DNA of 64,000 nucleotides, taken from positions 62,001 through 126,000 of the forward strand of contig NZ_VEFR01000002.1 in the NCBI RefSeq assembly GCF_007679035.1, written 5' to 3'. The position numbers and the translations under genes were made by a program. Origin of the DNA: Agrococcus jejuensis. Lineage in GTDB: Bacteria > Actinomycetota > Actinomycetes > Actinomycetales > Microbacteriaceae. The notes below the pieces were generated by a model, which was given only the letters and a program-made list of their open reading frames with translations, did not search any database and had not been told where the DNA came from. How positions within the stretch are numbered: the stretch's first letter is position 1; every line of letters begins with the position of its first letter. Shown here in pieces: positions 47,099-56,792 of the stretch.

Positions 47099-48016
47099 CC
47101 CTACGAAGACCCATCCCCTCGTCCAGGGCGAGGTGGGCCCCGGCTGCGCGAAGGTCGACCCGATCGTCGTCGCCGACGCCGTGAAGCGGCAGTTCGGCGG
47201 CCTGACGGCCGTCGACGTCGCGCACCTCGAGATCCCCCGCGGCGCCATCACGGCGCTCATCGGCCCCAACGGCGCAGGCAAGACGACGTTCTTCAACCTG
47301 CTCACCGGCTTCGACAAGCCCAACGAGGGCACGTGGTCGTTCGAGGGATCGTCGCTCGCCGGCGTCCCCGCCTACAAGGTCGCCCGCCGCGGCATGGTGC
47401 GCACGTTCCAGCTCACGAAGTCGCTCGGACGGCTCACCGTGCTGCAGAACATGCTGCTCGGTGCGACCGGACAGCGCGGCGAGAGGTTCGGATCCGCGTT
47501 CTGGTCGTTCCTGTGGCGCAAGCAGGAGAACGAGAACACGGTCCGCGCCGACGACCTCCTCGCGCGCTTCAAGCTCGACGCCAAGCGGGAGGACTTCGCA
47601 GCCTCCCTCTCCGGCGGCCAGCGCAAGCTGCTCGAGATGGCGCGCGCGCTCATGTCGAAGCCGACGCTCGTGATGCTCGACGAGCCGATGGCAGGCGTCA
47701 ACCCGGCGCTCACGCAGTCGCTGCTCGACCACGTGCTCGGCCTCAAGGCCGACGGCATGAGCGTGCTCTTCGTCGAGCACGACATGCACATGGTGCGGCA
47801 CATCTCCGACTGGGTCATCGTCATGGCGGAGGGCAAGGTCGTCGCCGAGGGGCCGCCCGAGTCGATCATGCAGGACCAGGCCGTGGTCGACGCCTACCTC
47901 GGCGCCCACCACGACACCGACCTCGGCACGCTCACCAACCAGCAGGTGCGGCAGATCGAGCAGGAGGCCGCCCAGGAGCTCGACGAGGTCCAGGCCACCC
48001 GCGAGGAGGACAAGGC

Positions 48017-48020
<4 letters not shown>
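47091..48020 (+). CDS. livG: ABC transporter ATP-binding protein (LivG)
   Basis: 309 residues. Walker A GPNGAGKTTF (about 59-68), signature LSGGQRKLLEMARAL, Walker B LVMLDEPMAGVNP, and the H-loop FVEHDM. An N-terminal extension of about 25 residues precedes the core (VVADAVKRQFGGLTAVD). The tail after about 285 is acidic and Glu-rich (QIEQEAAQELDEVQATREEDKA), longer than in E. coli LivG. The ATG lies 8 bases inside livM, and the stop overlaps livF (ATGA). Confidence 0.95.
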
Positions 48021-48856
<836 letters not shown>

Positions 48857-48874
48857 TCGTCTGCTGCTCGGATC

Positions 48875-48906
48875 GAAGGCGTCGCACCCTGGGGTGCGGC
48901 GCCTTC
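48875..48906 (+). terminator. Hairpin terminator of livHMGF
   Basis: 15-bp stem with one G-T pair (left arm GAAGGCGTCGCACCC) and a TG loop, 18 bases after the livF stop, followed by GTCGTGTC. Confidence 0.8.
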
Positions 48907-48935
48907 GTCGTGTCCCGCTGCGGGACGGGCGGGCT

Positions 48936-49047
48936 GCTGGGACGTCGCTCCTCAGCTCAGACACTGAGGCCGGAGGGGAGGGCCGTGGCCCAGGGGCCAC
49001 GGCCCTCCCCTCCGGCCTCAGAACTCGACACCCCGCGACATCCCAGC
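48936..49047 (-). repeat. Structured A element, copy A4
   Basis: Read on the minus strand: outer stem GCTGGGATGTCGC against GCGACGTCCCAGC (one mismatch), GGGGTGTCGAGTT, a perfect 27-bp inner stem starting CTGAGGCCGGAGG and ending GGCC, a CCTG loop, then TGTCTGAGCTGAGGA. Bulged pairing of GGACGGG/CCCGTCC may extend the outer stem to 48923-49056. It is the left end of composite locus 2. Confidence 0.9.
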
Positions 49048-49250
49048 ACCCCGTCCGTCCCTGCGCTCGCGTCCTGACGAGGGTGCGCGGCGATCGCTGC
49101 GCTCCGCCAGTCGCGGGGAGGGAGGTCGGCCGCATGGGGGTGGGGCGCTGCGCGCGCGTCCGACGCGCTGCTGGCATCGCCCGGCCGTCCCCAGCGACGA
49201 TGGTGCTCGCGCAGCCTCCACGGGGCTGGGCGTGCTTGGGAGGGCAGGGG

Positions 49251-49398
49251 CCTCGTGACGCATGCGGCCTGCGGCCGCGCGCTCCTCGACCAGCTGCGCG
49301 GAGGCGACGGTGGGGGCGGGAACCGGCCGCCTCCTCGACGCCCCTTCCCAGCTGGTCGAGTAGGCCGCGAGGGCAGCGCGCAGCCGTCATGTGGTCCG
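49251..49398. repeat. B-type palindromic repeat pair B4, degenerate
   Basis: CTCGTGACG (49252-49260) and CTCCTCGACCAGCTG (about 49281-49295) are followed by CAGCTGGTCGAGTAGG and CGTCATGTGGTCC in inverted order. Several mismatches relative to B1-B3 suggest decay. The units lie inside composite locus 2. Confidence 0.65.
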
Positions 49399-49544
49399 CG
49401 CACCAGCAGAGCGCCGCCCCATGAAGGCGCACGGCGACCGCGGCAGGGATCGAGACCGCCGGGAGGGCACGGCAGCGCGCAGGACGCGCGCGGCGCCTTC
49501 CCTCATCGGGGTGGCGCGCCCTCCCCTCGAGACCCAGGGCGGCG

Positions 49545-49664
49545 GTGCACGAGGATGGCGCGGGGTGTCGAGTTCTGCGCAGGAGGGGAGGGCTCGTGGC
49601 CCCCAGGCCACGAGCCCTCCCCTCCTGCGCAGTGTCTGAGCCGAGGAGCGCCGTCCTCGCGCAC
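49545..49664 (+). repeat. Structured A element, copy A5
   Basis: It has a 17-bp outer stem with two mismatches (49545-49561 with 49648-49664), GGGGTGTCGAGTT, a perfect 27-bp inner stem starting CTGCGCAGGAGG and ending GGCC, a CCCA loop, then TGTCTGAGCCGAGGA (one change from the other copies). It is the right end of composite locus 2, inverted relative to A4. Confidence 0.9.
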
Positions 49665-49690
49665 GGACGCCCGACGCCACCAGACGCAGC

Positions 49691-49722
49691 AGAAGGACCC
49701 CGGACGAATCCGGGGCCCTTCT
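49691..49722 (-). terminator. Hairpin terminator of livK
   Basis: 14-bp stem with one mismatch (AGAAGGaCCCCGGA with its complement) and a CGAA loop, downstream of the livK stop. The core resembles the icd and sucCD terminators. Confidence 0.7.
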
Positions 49723-49755
49723 GGTGTGCTGTGATTCGGAGATCCGAACCGATGA

Positions 49756-51009
49756 CTACTCGGTCAGCGAGCCGAACTCGGTGGTGAGCAGCGTGTAGCG
49801 GTTGTCGGCACCGTACTGGTAGATGCCGATGTACGCCTCGGTCGGGTCGCCGTTCTCGTCGAACTCGATGGGTCCGGAGACGCCGTCGTAGTCGATGTCC
49901 TCACCGTCGGCGATGAGCTGCAGGCACTCGGCGACGTCGGTGCACTTCGTGCCGCCCTCGGAGACGTCCTGGAGGTTGTCGCGGATGGTGTCGGCGTCGG
50001 GCGAGCCGCCAGCCGCTGCCGCGAGGGCAGCGAGGACGACGGCGTCGTACGACTCGGGTGCGTAGGAGAAGTCGTCGAGGTCGGGGTCGATCTCGAGCAG
50101 GCGCTCCTGGAAGTCGCCCGATGCCGGGTTGCCGGGCAGCGTGCCCTGCGTGCCGTCGAGCGTGCCCTCGGGGAACTCGTACGAGTTCGAGAGGTTGCCG
50201 TCGACGAAGTACACCTGGTTCGACGGGTAGCCCTGCGTCGTGACGAGCTCGGGGATGATGTTCGCCGTCTCCTCGAACGCGAGGATGCCGATGGCGTCGG
50301 GGCTCGCGGCGAGCAGCTCGGACACCTGCGACGAGAAGTTCGTGTCGCCCGGGTTGTACGAGACCGACGCGACGACCTGGCCGCCCGCTGCCTCGATCGC
50401 CTGGGTGGCGTTGTCCTCGAGGCCGATGCCGTAGGCGTCGTTCAGGTACAGGAAGCCGACGTTCGCGGCGCCGTTGTTCACCATGAGGTTGCCGAGCACG
50501 CGGCCCTGGAGCACGTCGGAGGGGGCGGTGCGCCAGTAGTAGCCGTCGTCGGGGTAGTCGGTGAAGTCCGGCGACGTGTTGGCCGGCGAGATCTGCACGA
50601 TGCCCGCGTCGACGAACTGGTCGATGAAGTTGAACGAGACGCCCGACGATGCGGCGCCGATGGCGATGTCGACGCCCGCGTCGACGAGCTCGCCTGCCGA
50701 CTGCGTGCCGACGTCGGGGTTCGCGCCGTCGCCCGAGTCGGTCGTCGTCTGCTCGATCTCGAAGGGGAAGTCCGCTGCCTCGAGGTCTGCGACGGCGAGG
50801 TCGACGCCTGCGAACTCGGGCGGGCCGAGGAAGGCGAGGCTGCCGGTCTGGGGGAGGATGGTGCCGACGTGGAACGTGTCGCCGCTCGCGTCGCCGTCGC
50901 CGCCGGCGTCGCCGCCGCCGGTCGAGCAAGCTGCGAGCGCCAGGACGGTCACGGCACCGGCCGTGAGCACGGCCGTGGTGCGCGAGCGCTGACGAAGGAA
51001 TGCCTTCAT
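49756..51009 (-). CDS. livK: Branched-chain amino acid-type ABC substrate-binding lipoprotein
   Basis: 417 residues. Signal peptide with lipobox ending LAAC (Cys28), a Gly/Asp-rich linker, then a periplasmic-binding type 1 fold (about 44-417: TFHVGTILPQTGSLAFLGPPEFAGVDLAVADL, VQISPANTSPDFTD, and YAPESYDAVVLAALAAA). It is the expected binding subunit for the LivHMGF complex but is encoded convergently, 900 bp away, with composite locus 2 between. Ligand unknown; the annotated role is amino acid uptake by family. Confidence 0.92.
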   Translation of the reverse strand: MKAFLRQRSRTTAVLTAGAVTVLALAACSTGGGDAGGDGDASGDTFHVGTILPQTGSLAFLGPPEFAGVDLAVADLEAADFPFEIEQTTTDSGDGANPDVGTQSAGELVDAGVDIAIGAASSGVSFNFIDQFVDAGIVQISPANTSPDFTDYPDDGYYWRTAPSDVLQGRVLGNLMVNNGAANVGFLYLNDAYGIGLEDNATQAIEAAGGQVVASVSYNPGDTNFSSQVSELLAASPDAIGILAFEETANIIPELVTTQGYPSNQVYFVDGNLSNSYEFPEGTLDGTQGTLPGNPASGDFQERLLEIDPDLDDFSYAPESYDAVVLAALAAAAGGSPDADTIRDNLQDVSEGGTKCTDVAECLQLIADGEDIDYDGVSGPIEFDENGDPTEAYIGIYQYGADNRYTLLTTEFGSLTE

Positions 51010-51113
51010 GGTGCTCCTTGGGAGTCCTTAGGGAACGCCCGGCCGCGCCGGGTTGCGTCAACACTAGGCCGACCCGGAACCGAAGAAGCCTCGGTTTCGT
51101 GACGAACGTGTAA

Positions 51114-51146
51114 CGGTCTGGTCGCGGTCTGGTCACGGTCCGATCG
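51114..51146. promoter_or_regulatory. Three tandem 11-bp repeats upstream of livK
   Basis: CGGTCTGGTCG (51114), CGGTCTGGTCA (51125) and CGGTCCGATCG (51136) step exactly 11 bp, one helical turn, about 105-135 bp upstream of the livK start. They may be an array of regulator sites. Confidence 0.5.
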
Positions 51147-51186
51147 CGAGGAGGTGGACCGCTCCGGGAGGCCCCCCGAGGCGGCG

Positions 51187-52116
51187 CTAGGGCGCGGGGG
51201 CGGGCACGACGGGCGAGCGACGGCGGCGGCGGCCCGCGACGACGAGGTCGACCATGAGCACGACGAGCGAGAGCCACACGAGGGCGAAGCCCGCGAGCCG
51301 CTCGGGCGGCATGGGCTCGTGCATGACGAGCCAGCCGAACAGCAGCGAGATGGTGGGCGCGAGGTACTGCGTGAAGCCGAGGGTCGTGAGCGAGACGCGA
51401 CGAGCCGCGGCGGAGAAGAGCATGAGGGGCACGGCGGTCACGACGCCGAAGCCCACGACGGCGAGCTGCACGAGCGGCGAGACGTCGACGATCGTGGGAC
51501 CGAGGATGATCGACGAGCCGATGAGCATGACGAGCGCGAACGGCACGGTCGCGGCTGTCTCGAGCGTGAAGCCGGTGATGGCGTCGACCTTCACGCCGAC
51601 CTGCTTCTTCAGCAGTCCGTAGACGCCGAAGGCGGCGGCGAGCGCGATCGCGATCCATGGGAACTCGCCGTAGGCGACGACGAGCACGACGACGGCGAGG
51701 CCGCTGATGCCGACGGCGACCCACTGCGCGGGGCGCAGTCGCTCGTGCAGCACGACGACGGCGAGCAGCACGGAGACGATGGGGTTGAGGAAGTAGCCGA
51801 GGCTCGTCTCGATGATGTGCCCGGTGAGCACGGCGGACGCGAAGACCGTCCAGTTGACGAGGATGGCGACGCCCGAGGCGGCGAGGAAGCCGAGCGATCG
51901 GCGGTCGCGCAGCACCGTGCGCACGGCGCCCCAGCCGCGCACGATCGTCACGATGATCGCGGCGACGGCGAGCGAGGCGAGCACGCGCCAGCCGATGAGC
52001 TCGATGGCGCCGACGCCCTGCATGAGCACGACGTACATGGGCACGACGCCCCACACGGCGTAGGCGCCGATCGCGAGCGCGAGCCCGCGCCCCGCATCCT
52101 TCGACTCCGGCATCAT
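51187..52116 (-). CDS. rarD: RarD/EamA-family DMT transporter
   Basis: 309 residues, ten membrane helices. It has RarD-type blocks: GAYAVWGVVPMYVVLMQGVGAIELIGWRVLASL, NWTVFASAVLTGHIIETSLGYFLNPIVSVLLAVVVL, and LGFTQYLAPTISLLFGWLV. Substrate not established for the family (the name comes from chloramphenicol sensitivity). Confidence 0.9.
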   Translation of the reverse strand: MMPESKDAGRGLALAIGAYAVWGVVPMYVVLMQGVGAIELIGWRVLASLAVAAIIVTIVRGWGAVRTVLRDRRSLGFLAASGVAILVNWTVFASAVLTGHIIETSLGYFLNPIVSVLLAVVVLHERLRPAQWVAVGISGLAVVVLVVAYGEFPWIAIALAAAFGVYGLLKKQVGVKVDAITGFTLETAATVPFALVMLIGSSIILGPTIVDVSPLVQLAVVGFGVVTAVPLMLFSAAARRVSLTTLGFTQYLAPTISLLFGWLVMHEPMPPERLAGFALVWLSLVVLMVDLVVAGRRRRRSPVVPAPAP

Positions 52117-52152
52117 CGTCCTCTCGCGCGTGCGCCATCCTGCTGCAACGAC

Positions 52153-52188
52153 GCGACGGCGGCACCCCGTGCAGGGTGCCGCCGTCGC
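52153..52188 (-). terminator. Hairpin terminator of groES
   Basis: A perfect 15-bp stem (GCGACGGCGGCACCC with its complement) with a CGTGCA loop lies 16 bases past the groES stop. Confidence 0.85.
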
Positions 52189-52204
52189 TGTGGGTGGGGG
52201 TGCG

Positions 52205-52501
52205 TCAGCGCACGACCACTGCGAGCACGTCGCGGGCCGAGAGCACGAGCAGCTCCTCGCCGCCGAACTTCACCTCGGTGCCGCCGTACTTCGAGTAGAT
52301 GACCCGGTCGCCCTCGGCGACGTCGACGGGGATGCGGTTGCCGTTGTCGTCGACACGGCCGGGGCCCACGGCCACGACCTCGCCCTCCTGGGGCTTCTCC
52401 TTGGCGGTGTCCGGGATGACGAGACCGCTGGCGGTCGTCGTCTCCGCCTCGACCTGGCGGATGACGATGCGGTCCTCGAGCGGCTTGATGGAGACCGACA
52501 C
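52205..52501 (-). CDS. groES: Co-chaperonin GroES
   Basis: 98 residues from the GTG at 52501, giving (M)[26 protein letters not shown]. The mobile loop (about 18-35), [12 protein letters not shown], and the C-terminal [16 protein letters not shown] are all present. It is the lid of the GroEL chamber. No groEL follows (a transporter does), so groEL is elsewhere, as in many actinobacteria. Two CIRCE-like elements lie upstream. Confidence 0.97.
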   Translation of the reverse strand: MSVSIKPLEDRIVIRQVEAETTTASGLVIPDTAKEKPQEGEVVAVGPGRVDDNGNRIPVDVAEGDRVIYSKYGGTEVKFGGEELLVLSARDVLAVVVR

Positions 52502-52531
52502 GGTGCCCTCTTTCCTCAGTCGGATGTCTGA

Positions 52532-52558
52532 TTGGCAGTCGACGTCGTCGAGTGCCAG
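52532..52558. promoter_or_regulatory. CIRCE-like HrcA site 1
   Basis: TTGGCAGTC, 9 bases, then GAGTGCCAG: the CIRCE arrangement (consensus TTAGCACTC-N9-GAGTGCTAA), 31 bases upstream of the groES start. Confidence 0.75.
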
Positions 52559-52577
52559 GTCGACTGTACGCGTTCGG

Positions 52578-52604
52578 CTGGCACGAGGGCAACACGAGTG
52601 CCAG
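52578..52604. promoter_or_regulatory. CIRCE-like HrcA site 2
   Basis: CTGGCACGA, 9 bases, then GAGTGCCAG: a second element with centre 46 bp from the first. The right half-sites of both are identical. Promoter sequences of groES (minus) and of the divergent methyltransferase gene (plus) lie around it. Confidence 0.7.
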
Positions 52605-52648
52605 TCGCGTCCGCCATGGGCGGACGCGTTCGCTGCTTGGATGGTGGG

Positions 52649-53827
52649 ATGGATGCCGACGCCCTGCGCCTGCTGCTCTCGCGCGACGGACTCGCGCTGC
52701 TCGACGAGGTGTCGTCGGCGCTCGACGACCTCGGCGGCGCCGTGCAGGCGGTGCAGACGCTGCGACGTCGCGGGCACGATGCCGCGCTCGTCGCAGCCGT
52801 GCTGACGCAGGCGCGCCTGCGGCGTCGGGGCGAGGCGAAGTTCGGCCCGTTCGCGCGGTCGATGCTCTTCACGGAGGCGGGCCTCGAGCAGGCGACGCGG
52901 CTGCGCGTCGCTGCGCAGCACGCGGGCAGGATGCGCGACGCCGGCATGGGCACGGTGGCGGACCTGGGCTGCGGCATCGGCGGCGACGCCCTGGCGATCG
53001 CCGGCGCAGGCTGCGCGGTGCGCGCCGTCGACGCCGACGAGGTCACGGCGGCCGTCGCGGGCTTCAACCTCGCGCCGCTGCCCGAGACGTCGGTCGCGCA
53101 CGGGCGCGCCGAGGATGCCGACCTCGCTGGTGTCGACGCGATCTGGGCCGACCCGGCCAGGCGCGATGCATCGGGCCGGCGCCTGCCGGTCGTGCAGTGG
53201 TCGCCGCCGCTGCCGTGGCTGCTGTCGCTCGCGGCGCAGCGACCGATGGGCGTGAAGCTCGGCCCGGCGATCGACCACGATCGGCTGCCCGCCGACGGCG
53301 AGACGCAATGGGTGACCGTCGACGGCGAGACGGTGGAGGCCGTCGCGTGGACGGGAGCGCTCGCACGACAGGGCGTGCGCACGGCGGCGCTCGTGCTCGA
53401 TGCCGACGGCGCCCACGAGCTCGCGGGCTCCCCCGATGCCGACGCCGTGCCGATGCGCGAGCTCGGCACCTGGCTGCACGAGCCGGCGGGGGCCGTCATC
53501 CGCGCGCGACTCATCGGCGCCGTCGCCGACGCGCTCGACGCGGGCGTCGTGAGCGAGCGCATCGCCTACCTCACGACCGACGCCGACGTCGTGAGCCCCT
53601 TCACGCAGCGCTTCCGCGTGCTGGCGACGCTGCCGCTCGACGAGAAGGCGATCCAGCGCGAGGTGCGCGCCCGCGGCATCGGCACGCTCGAGGTGAAGAA
53701 GCGCGGCGCCGACGTCGACCCCGATCGCCTGCGCAGGCGCCTGCGGCTCGACGGCGACGCCGCGGCGACGCTCGTCGCGACCCGCATCGACGGTCGGCAC
53801 CGGGCGATCCTCGCCGAGCGCGCCTGA
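52649..53827 (+). CDS. SAM-dependent methyltransferase with THUMP-like C-terminal domain
   Basis: 392 residues. An N-terminal helical part (1-95: [22 protein letters not shown]) precedes the Rossmann SAM site [23 protein letters not shown] (about 98-120), followed by [13 protein letters not shown] and the catalytic-loop candidate IWADPARRD (N/DPPY-like, about 165-173). The C-terminal THUMP-like domain (about 300-392: [24 protein letters not shown]) suggests an RNA substrate. It is divergent from groES across the CIRCE region, so heat control could reach it (inference). Confidence 0.85.
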   Translation: MDADALRLLLSRDGLALLDEVSSALDDLGGAVQAVQTLRRRGHDAALVAAVLTQARLRRRGEAKFGPFARSMLFTEAGLEQATRLRVAAQHAGRMRDAGMGTVADLGCGIGGDALAIAGAGCAVRAVDADEVTAAVAGFNLAPLPETSVAHGRAEDADLAGVDAIWADPARRDASGRRLPVVQWSPPLPWLLSLAAQRPMGVKLGPAIDHDRLPADGETQWVTVDGETVEAVAWTGALARQGVRTAALVLDADGAHELAGSPDADAVPMRELGTWLHEPAGAVIRARLIGAVADALDAGVVSERIAYLTTDADVVSPFTQRFRVLATLPLDEKAIQREVRARGIGTLEVKKRGADVDPDRLRRRLRLDGDAAATLVATRIDGRHRAILAERA

Positions 53828-53864
53828 CGCCTCGTCGACGCGAGTCGCGCATCCGGGCCACGAC

Positions 53865-53898
53865 GCACGAACGCCCCGCCGAGGCGGGGCGTTCGTGC
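53865..53898 (+). terminator. Bidirectional hairpin between convergent genes
   Basis: A perfect 16-bp stem (GCACGAACGCCCCGCC with its complement) with a two-base centre lies between the methyltransferase stop and the DUF4190 gene stop. It can serve both strands. Confidence 0.85.
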
Positions 53899-53912
53899 GA
53901 TGCGCGTGCGGC

Positions 53913-54809
53913 CTAGAAGGAGCCGCCCGCGGCGAACCACGGCAGCCAGACGACTGCGTAGATGATGATCACGATGATCGTGATGAGCGTGCTGACGATG
54001 CCGACGAGCATCGCGATGAGGCCCCACGGCTTGTTCTGCGGCGCCTTGCGCATGCTCATGAGGCCCGTGACGATCGCGCCGATGCCCGGCAGCAGGCCGA
54101 AGCCCGACCAGGACAGGATGAAGCCGACGCCTGCGAGCACGATCGCGGTGATCGTGAGACCCGTGAGCTTGCCGCGCGGCGCCTTCTCGGCCTGGCCGAA
54201 CTGCTGCTGACCGTACTGCTGGCCGTAGCCGGGCTGCTGCCCGTACTGCTGCTGGCCGTAGCCGGGCTGCTGGCCGTACTGCTGCTGCCCGTACGCGGGC
54301 GCCGAGGTCTGCTGGCCGTAGGCGGGGGCGGGCGACGACTGGCCGTACGCGGGGGCGGGCTGTCCGTAGGCGGGGGCCTGCTCGGCGGGCTGGCCGTAGG
54401 CGGGGGCCTGCTCGGCGGGCTGGCCGTAGGCGGGCTGCTCGGGAGCCTGCTGGCCCCAGGCGGGTGCTGCCTGCTGCTCGGCGGGCTGGCCCCATGCGGG
54501 CGCGGCCTGCTCGGGCTGCTGGCCGTAGGCGGGCGTCGACTGGCCGTAGGCGGGGGCCGCGGGCTGCTCGGTCGCGGGCTGACCCCACGTGGGGGTCGCA
54601 GGCTGCTCGGGCTGGCCGTACGAGGGCGTGGAGGCGGCGGGCTGCTCGGGCTGCGCTGCGGGCTGGCCCCACGAGCCGGCGCCGGCGTCGCTCGCCGCGG
54701 GCTGCTGCGCCTCCTGGCCGAAGCTGGGCGCCGACGCGGGCTGCTCGGGCTGCTGCTCCGACGGCGCGAAGCGGCGCTCGTCGCCGCCGTTCGAGAACTG
54801 GTCGCTCAT
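53913..54809 (-). CDS. DUF4190 membrane protein with AYGQ-rich low-complexity N-terminus
   Basis: 298 residues. Residues about 1-205 are a low-complexity stretch rich in Gln, Ala, Pro, Tyr and Gly, with many repeats of the tetrad (A/P)YGQ and of WGQ(P/Q). The C-terminal part (about 212-298: [36 protein letters not shown] and [26 protein letters not shown]) is a DUF4190 unit of about three helices. Topology and function unknown; the N-terminus is predicted disordered. Confidence 0.85.
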   Translation of the reverse strand: MSDQFSNGGDERRFAPSEQQPEQPASAPSFGQEAQQPAASDAGAGSWGQPAAQPEQPAASTPSYGQPEQPATPTWGQPATEQPAAPAYGQSTPAYGQQPEQAAPAWGQPAEQQAAPAWGQQAPEQPAYGQPAEQAPAYGQPAEQAPAYGQPAPAYGQSSPAPAYGQQTSAPAYGQQQYGQQPGYGQQQYGQQPGYGQQYGQQQFGQAEKAPRGKLTGLTITAIVLAGVGFILSWSGFGLLPGIGAIVTGLMSMRKAPQNKPWGLIAMLVGIVSTLITIIVIIIYAVVWLPWFAAGGSF

Positions 54810-54928
54810 GGTCCCCCTCCAGGGATGCTCGCCTGCCTCGACAGGCTCTGGTCACGGTCGTCACGAAGAGCGGTGCGACGCGACTGCATCACGCTACCGC
54901 ACGGTGCAGTCGGTTCCCTGGGCTTGCA

Positions 54929-55258
54929 TCACGGCGCGGACGGCAGGTTCTGGAACAGCGTCGCGAAGCCCGCTGCGAAGAGCACGATGCCGGCGACGAT
55001 GGCGACGAGGCCGAGCGCGCCGAGCACGATGGCGCCGATCGCGAGCGGCCGGCCTCCCGACCCTGCACGGCGGATGCGCGGCAGGGCGATCGCGCCGAGC
55101 ACGATGCCGGCGAGCGAGCCGAGCAGCGGCAGCACGGTGACGCCGGCGGCGGATGCGCCGATCGCGAGCATCGCGAGCAGGTCGGTCGCGGGCGCGCGGT
55201 AGGCGGCGGCGTCTGGTGCCTCGTGCGGTGCGGCGACGGGCGGCGGTGCGATGCTCAC
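54929..55258 (-). CDS. Small DUF4190-like membrane protein
   Basis: 109 residues from the GTG at 55258. A Pro/Ala-rich start (SIAPPPVAAPHEAPDA) leads into two helices with the DUF4190 pattern (LLAMLAIGASAAGVTVLPLLGSLAGIVLGAIALPRIR, then GRPLAIGAIVLGALGLVAIVAGIVLF). Function unknown. It is a sequence relative of the C-terminal half of the neighbouring protein. Confidence 0.75.
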   Translation of the reverse strand: MSIAPPPVAAPHEAPDAAAYRAPATDLLAMLAIGASAAGVTVLPLLGSLAGIVLGAIALPRIRRAGSGGRPLAIGAIVLGALGLVAIVAGIVLFAAGFATLFQNLPSAP

Positions 55259-55308
55259 GCGACCAGGGTGCCACGAGACGCTGTGCGGCGCCTCTGCCGA
55301 CCGTCGGC

Positions 55309-56349
55309 TTAGGCGATCTGGATGACGCCGGCGTCGAGCGTCGACTCGACGCCGAACCCCGGCGCGCTCGGCGCGACGCCGCGGGCGACGAGGCGAGCGC
55401 CGAGGCCGGCGATCATGGCGCCGTTGTCGGTGCACAGCGACAGCGGCGGCACGCGCAGCGCGACGCCGGCCGCCTCGCAGCGCTCGGCGGCCAGCTCGCG
55501 CAGGCGTCGGTTGGCGACGACGCCACCGCCGAGCAGCAGGCGCGGCACGCCCGTGTGGGCGCACGCGTCGAGCGCCTTCGTCACGAGCACGTCGACGACG
55601 GCCTCGCGGAACGAGGCCGCGACGTCGGGCACCGACAGCTCGCCGGCATCCGCCGACCGCTCGACGTGGCGTGCGACGGCGGTCTTGAGTCCCGAGAACG
55701 AGAAGTCGAAGCGGTGCCGCTCGCGGTCCTTGGGCGCCGTGAGCCCGCGCGGGAAGCGGATGGCGGTCGGGTCGCCATCGACCGCGGCGGCGTCGATCGA
55801 CGGGCCGCCCGGGTATCCGAGGCCCAGCAGGCGCGCGACCTTGTCGAACGCCTCCCCCGCCGCGTCGTCGATCGTCTCGCCGAGCGTCCGCACGTCGGCG
55901 TCGATGTCGCGCACGTGCAGCAGCGACGTGTGCCCGCCGGAGACGAGCAGGGCGATCGTCTCCTGCTCGATCGGGCCGCCCGCGAGCGCGTCCGCCGCGA
56001 CGTGGCCCACGAGGTGGTTGACGCCGTGCACGGGCTTGCCGGCGGCGACGCCGAGCGCCTTCGCGGCGCCGACGCCCACCATGAGGGCGCCCGCGAGACC
56101 CGGCCCCGCGGTGACGGCGATGGCGTCGAGCTCGTCGAGCGTCACGCCCGCCTCGACGAGCGCGCGCTGGATCGTGGGCTCCATGGCCTCGAGGTGCGCG
56201 CGCGCGGCGATCTCGGGCACGACGCCGCCGAAGCGCGCGTGCAGGTCCATCGACGACGCGACGACGTTCGCGAGCAGCTCGTCGCCGCGCACGATGCCGA
56301 CCCCCGTCTCGTCGCAGCTGGTCTCGATGCCCAGCACGAGCGGTCTCAT
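55309..56349 (-). CDS. tsaD: tRNA threonylcarbamoyladenosine synthase, catalytic subunit
   Basis: Transfers the threonylcarbamoyl group to A37 of ANN-decoding tRNAs, with TsaB and TsaE. 346 residues. [15 protein letters not shown] at the N-terminus, the metal site [47 protein letters not shown] and [20 protein letters not shown] at 56349 overlaps the rimI stop (ATGA). It is last in the glmS-to-tsaD operon. Confidence 0.97.
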   Translation of the reverse strand: MRPLVLGIETSCDETGVGIVRGDELLANVVASSMDLHARFGGVVPEIAARAHLEAMEPTIQRALVEAGVTLDELDAIAVTAGPGLAGALMVGVGAAKALGVAAGKPVHGVNHLVGHVAADALAGGPIEQETIALLVSGGHTSLLHVRDIDADVRTLGETIDDAAGEAFDKVARLLGLGYPGGPSIDAAAVDGDPTAIRFPRGLTAPKDRERHRFDFSFSGLKTAVARHVERSADAGELSVPDVAASFREAVVDVLVTKALDACAHTGVPRLLLGGGVVANRRLRELAAERCEAAGVALRVPPLSLCTDNGAMIAGLGARLVARGVAPSAPGFGVESTLDAGVIQIA

Positions 56350-56792
56350 GCGAGCTCCTTCTTCATGGCGATCGCGTCGATGCCCTCCGGCTGGTAGTAG
56401 CCGGGACGCACGCCGATCTCGACGAATCCCTCGGATGCGTAGAGGGCCCGGGCGGGCGCGTTGTCCTCCCGCACCTCGAGGAAGAGCTCCTGCACGCCGC
56501 GGTCGCGCGCATCCTGCTGCGCCTCGGCGAGCAGCCTGCGACCGAGCCCTGCGCCGCGCACGGCCTCGGAGACGGCGATGGTCTGGATGTCGCCCTCGAC
56601 GCCGACGGCGCGCAGGCCGACGTAGCCGACCACGGCGCCGGCGTCGTCGACGGCGACGACGTAGCGGCCCCACGGGCTCGCCATCTCGGCGGCCATGGTC
56701 GCGCGTGCCCACGCCGTCAGTCCGAACGACGCCGTCTCGAGCGCCATGATCGCGTCGAGGTCGTCGGCGGTCGCGGTGCGCAGCGCGATCAC
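56346..56792 (-). CDS. rimI: Ribosomal protein S18-alanine N-acetyltransferase
   Basis: 148-residue GNAT from a GTG at 56792. The acetyl-CoA loop is [13 protein letters not shown], preceded by [14 protein letters not shown], followed by [21 protein letters not shown] and the terminal [16 protein letters not shown] (the RimI Y-x-x-x-x-(I/E)DA(I/H)xM pattern). It sits between tsaB and tsaD, the usual context, and overlaps both by 4 bases. Confidence 0.92.
   Translation of the reverse strand: MIALRTATADDLDAIMALETASFGLTAWARATMAAEMASPWGRYVVAVDDAGAVVGYVGLRAVGVEGDIQTIAVSEAVRGAGLGRRLLAEAQQDARDRGVQELFLEVREDNAPARALYASEGFVEIGVRPGYYQPEGIDAIAMKKELA

Larger units (their letters stand above)
48936..49664. 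other. Composite nested palindromic locus 2 (A-C-B/B'-C'-A')
   Basis: It fills the gap between the convergent genes livF and livK (48857-49755). It has the same order as locus 1: A4 (minus) and A5 (plus) at the ends, C arms at 49142-49176 and about 49468-49496 (GGCGC.GCGCGCGCGTCC and its complement), and B arms, here decayed, at about 49251-49297 and 49351-49398. No plausible gene is visible inside. Confidence 0.72.

Noticed and set aside
48880..49750. Small genes in the livF-livK gap
   Set aside because: Open frames exist in several phases but lack ribosome sites and recognisable domains, and they coincide with the palindromic repeats.
49691..49750. tRNA-like sequence near livK
   Set aside because: GATTCGGAGATCCGAACC resembles a T-arm, but no acceptor, D or anticodon arms can be fitted. 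It is a terminator hairpin followed by the end of livK.
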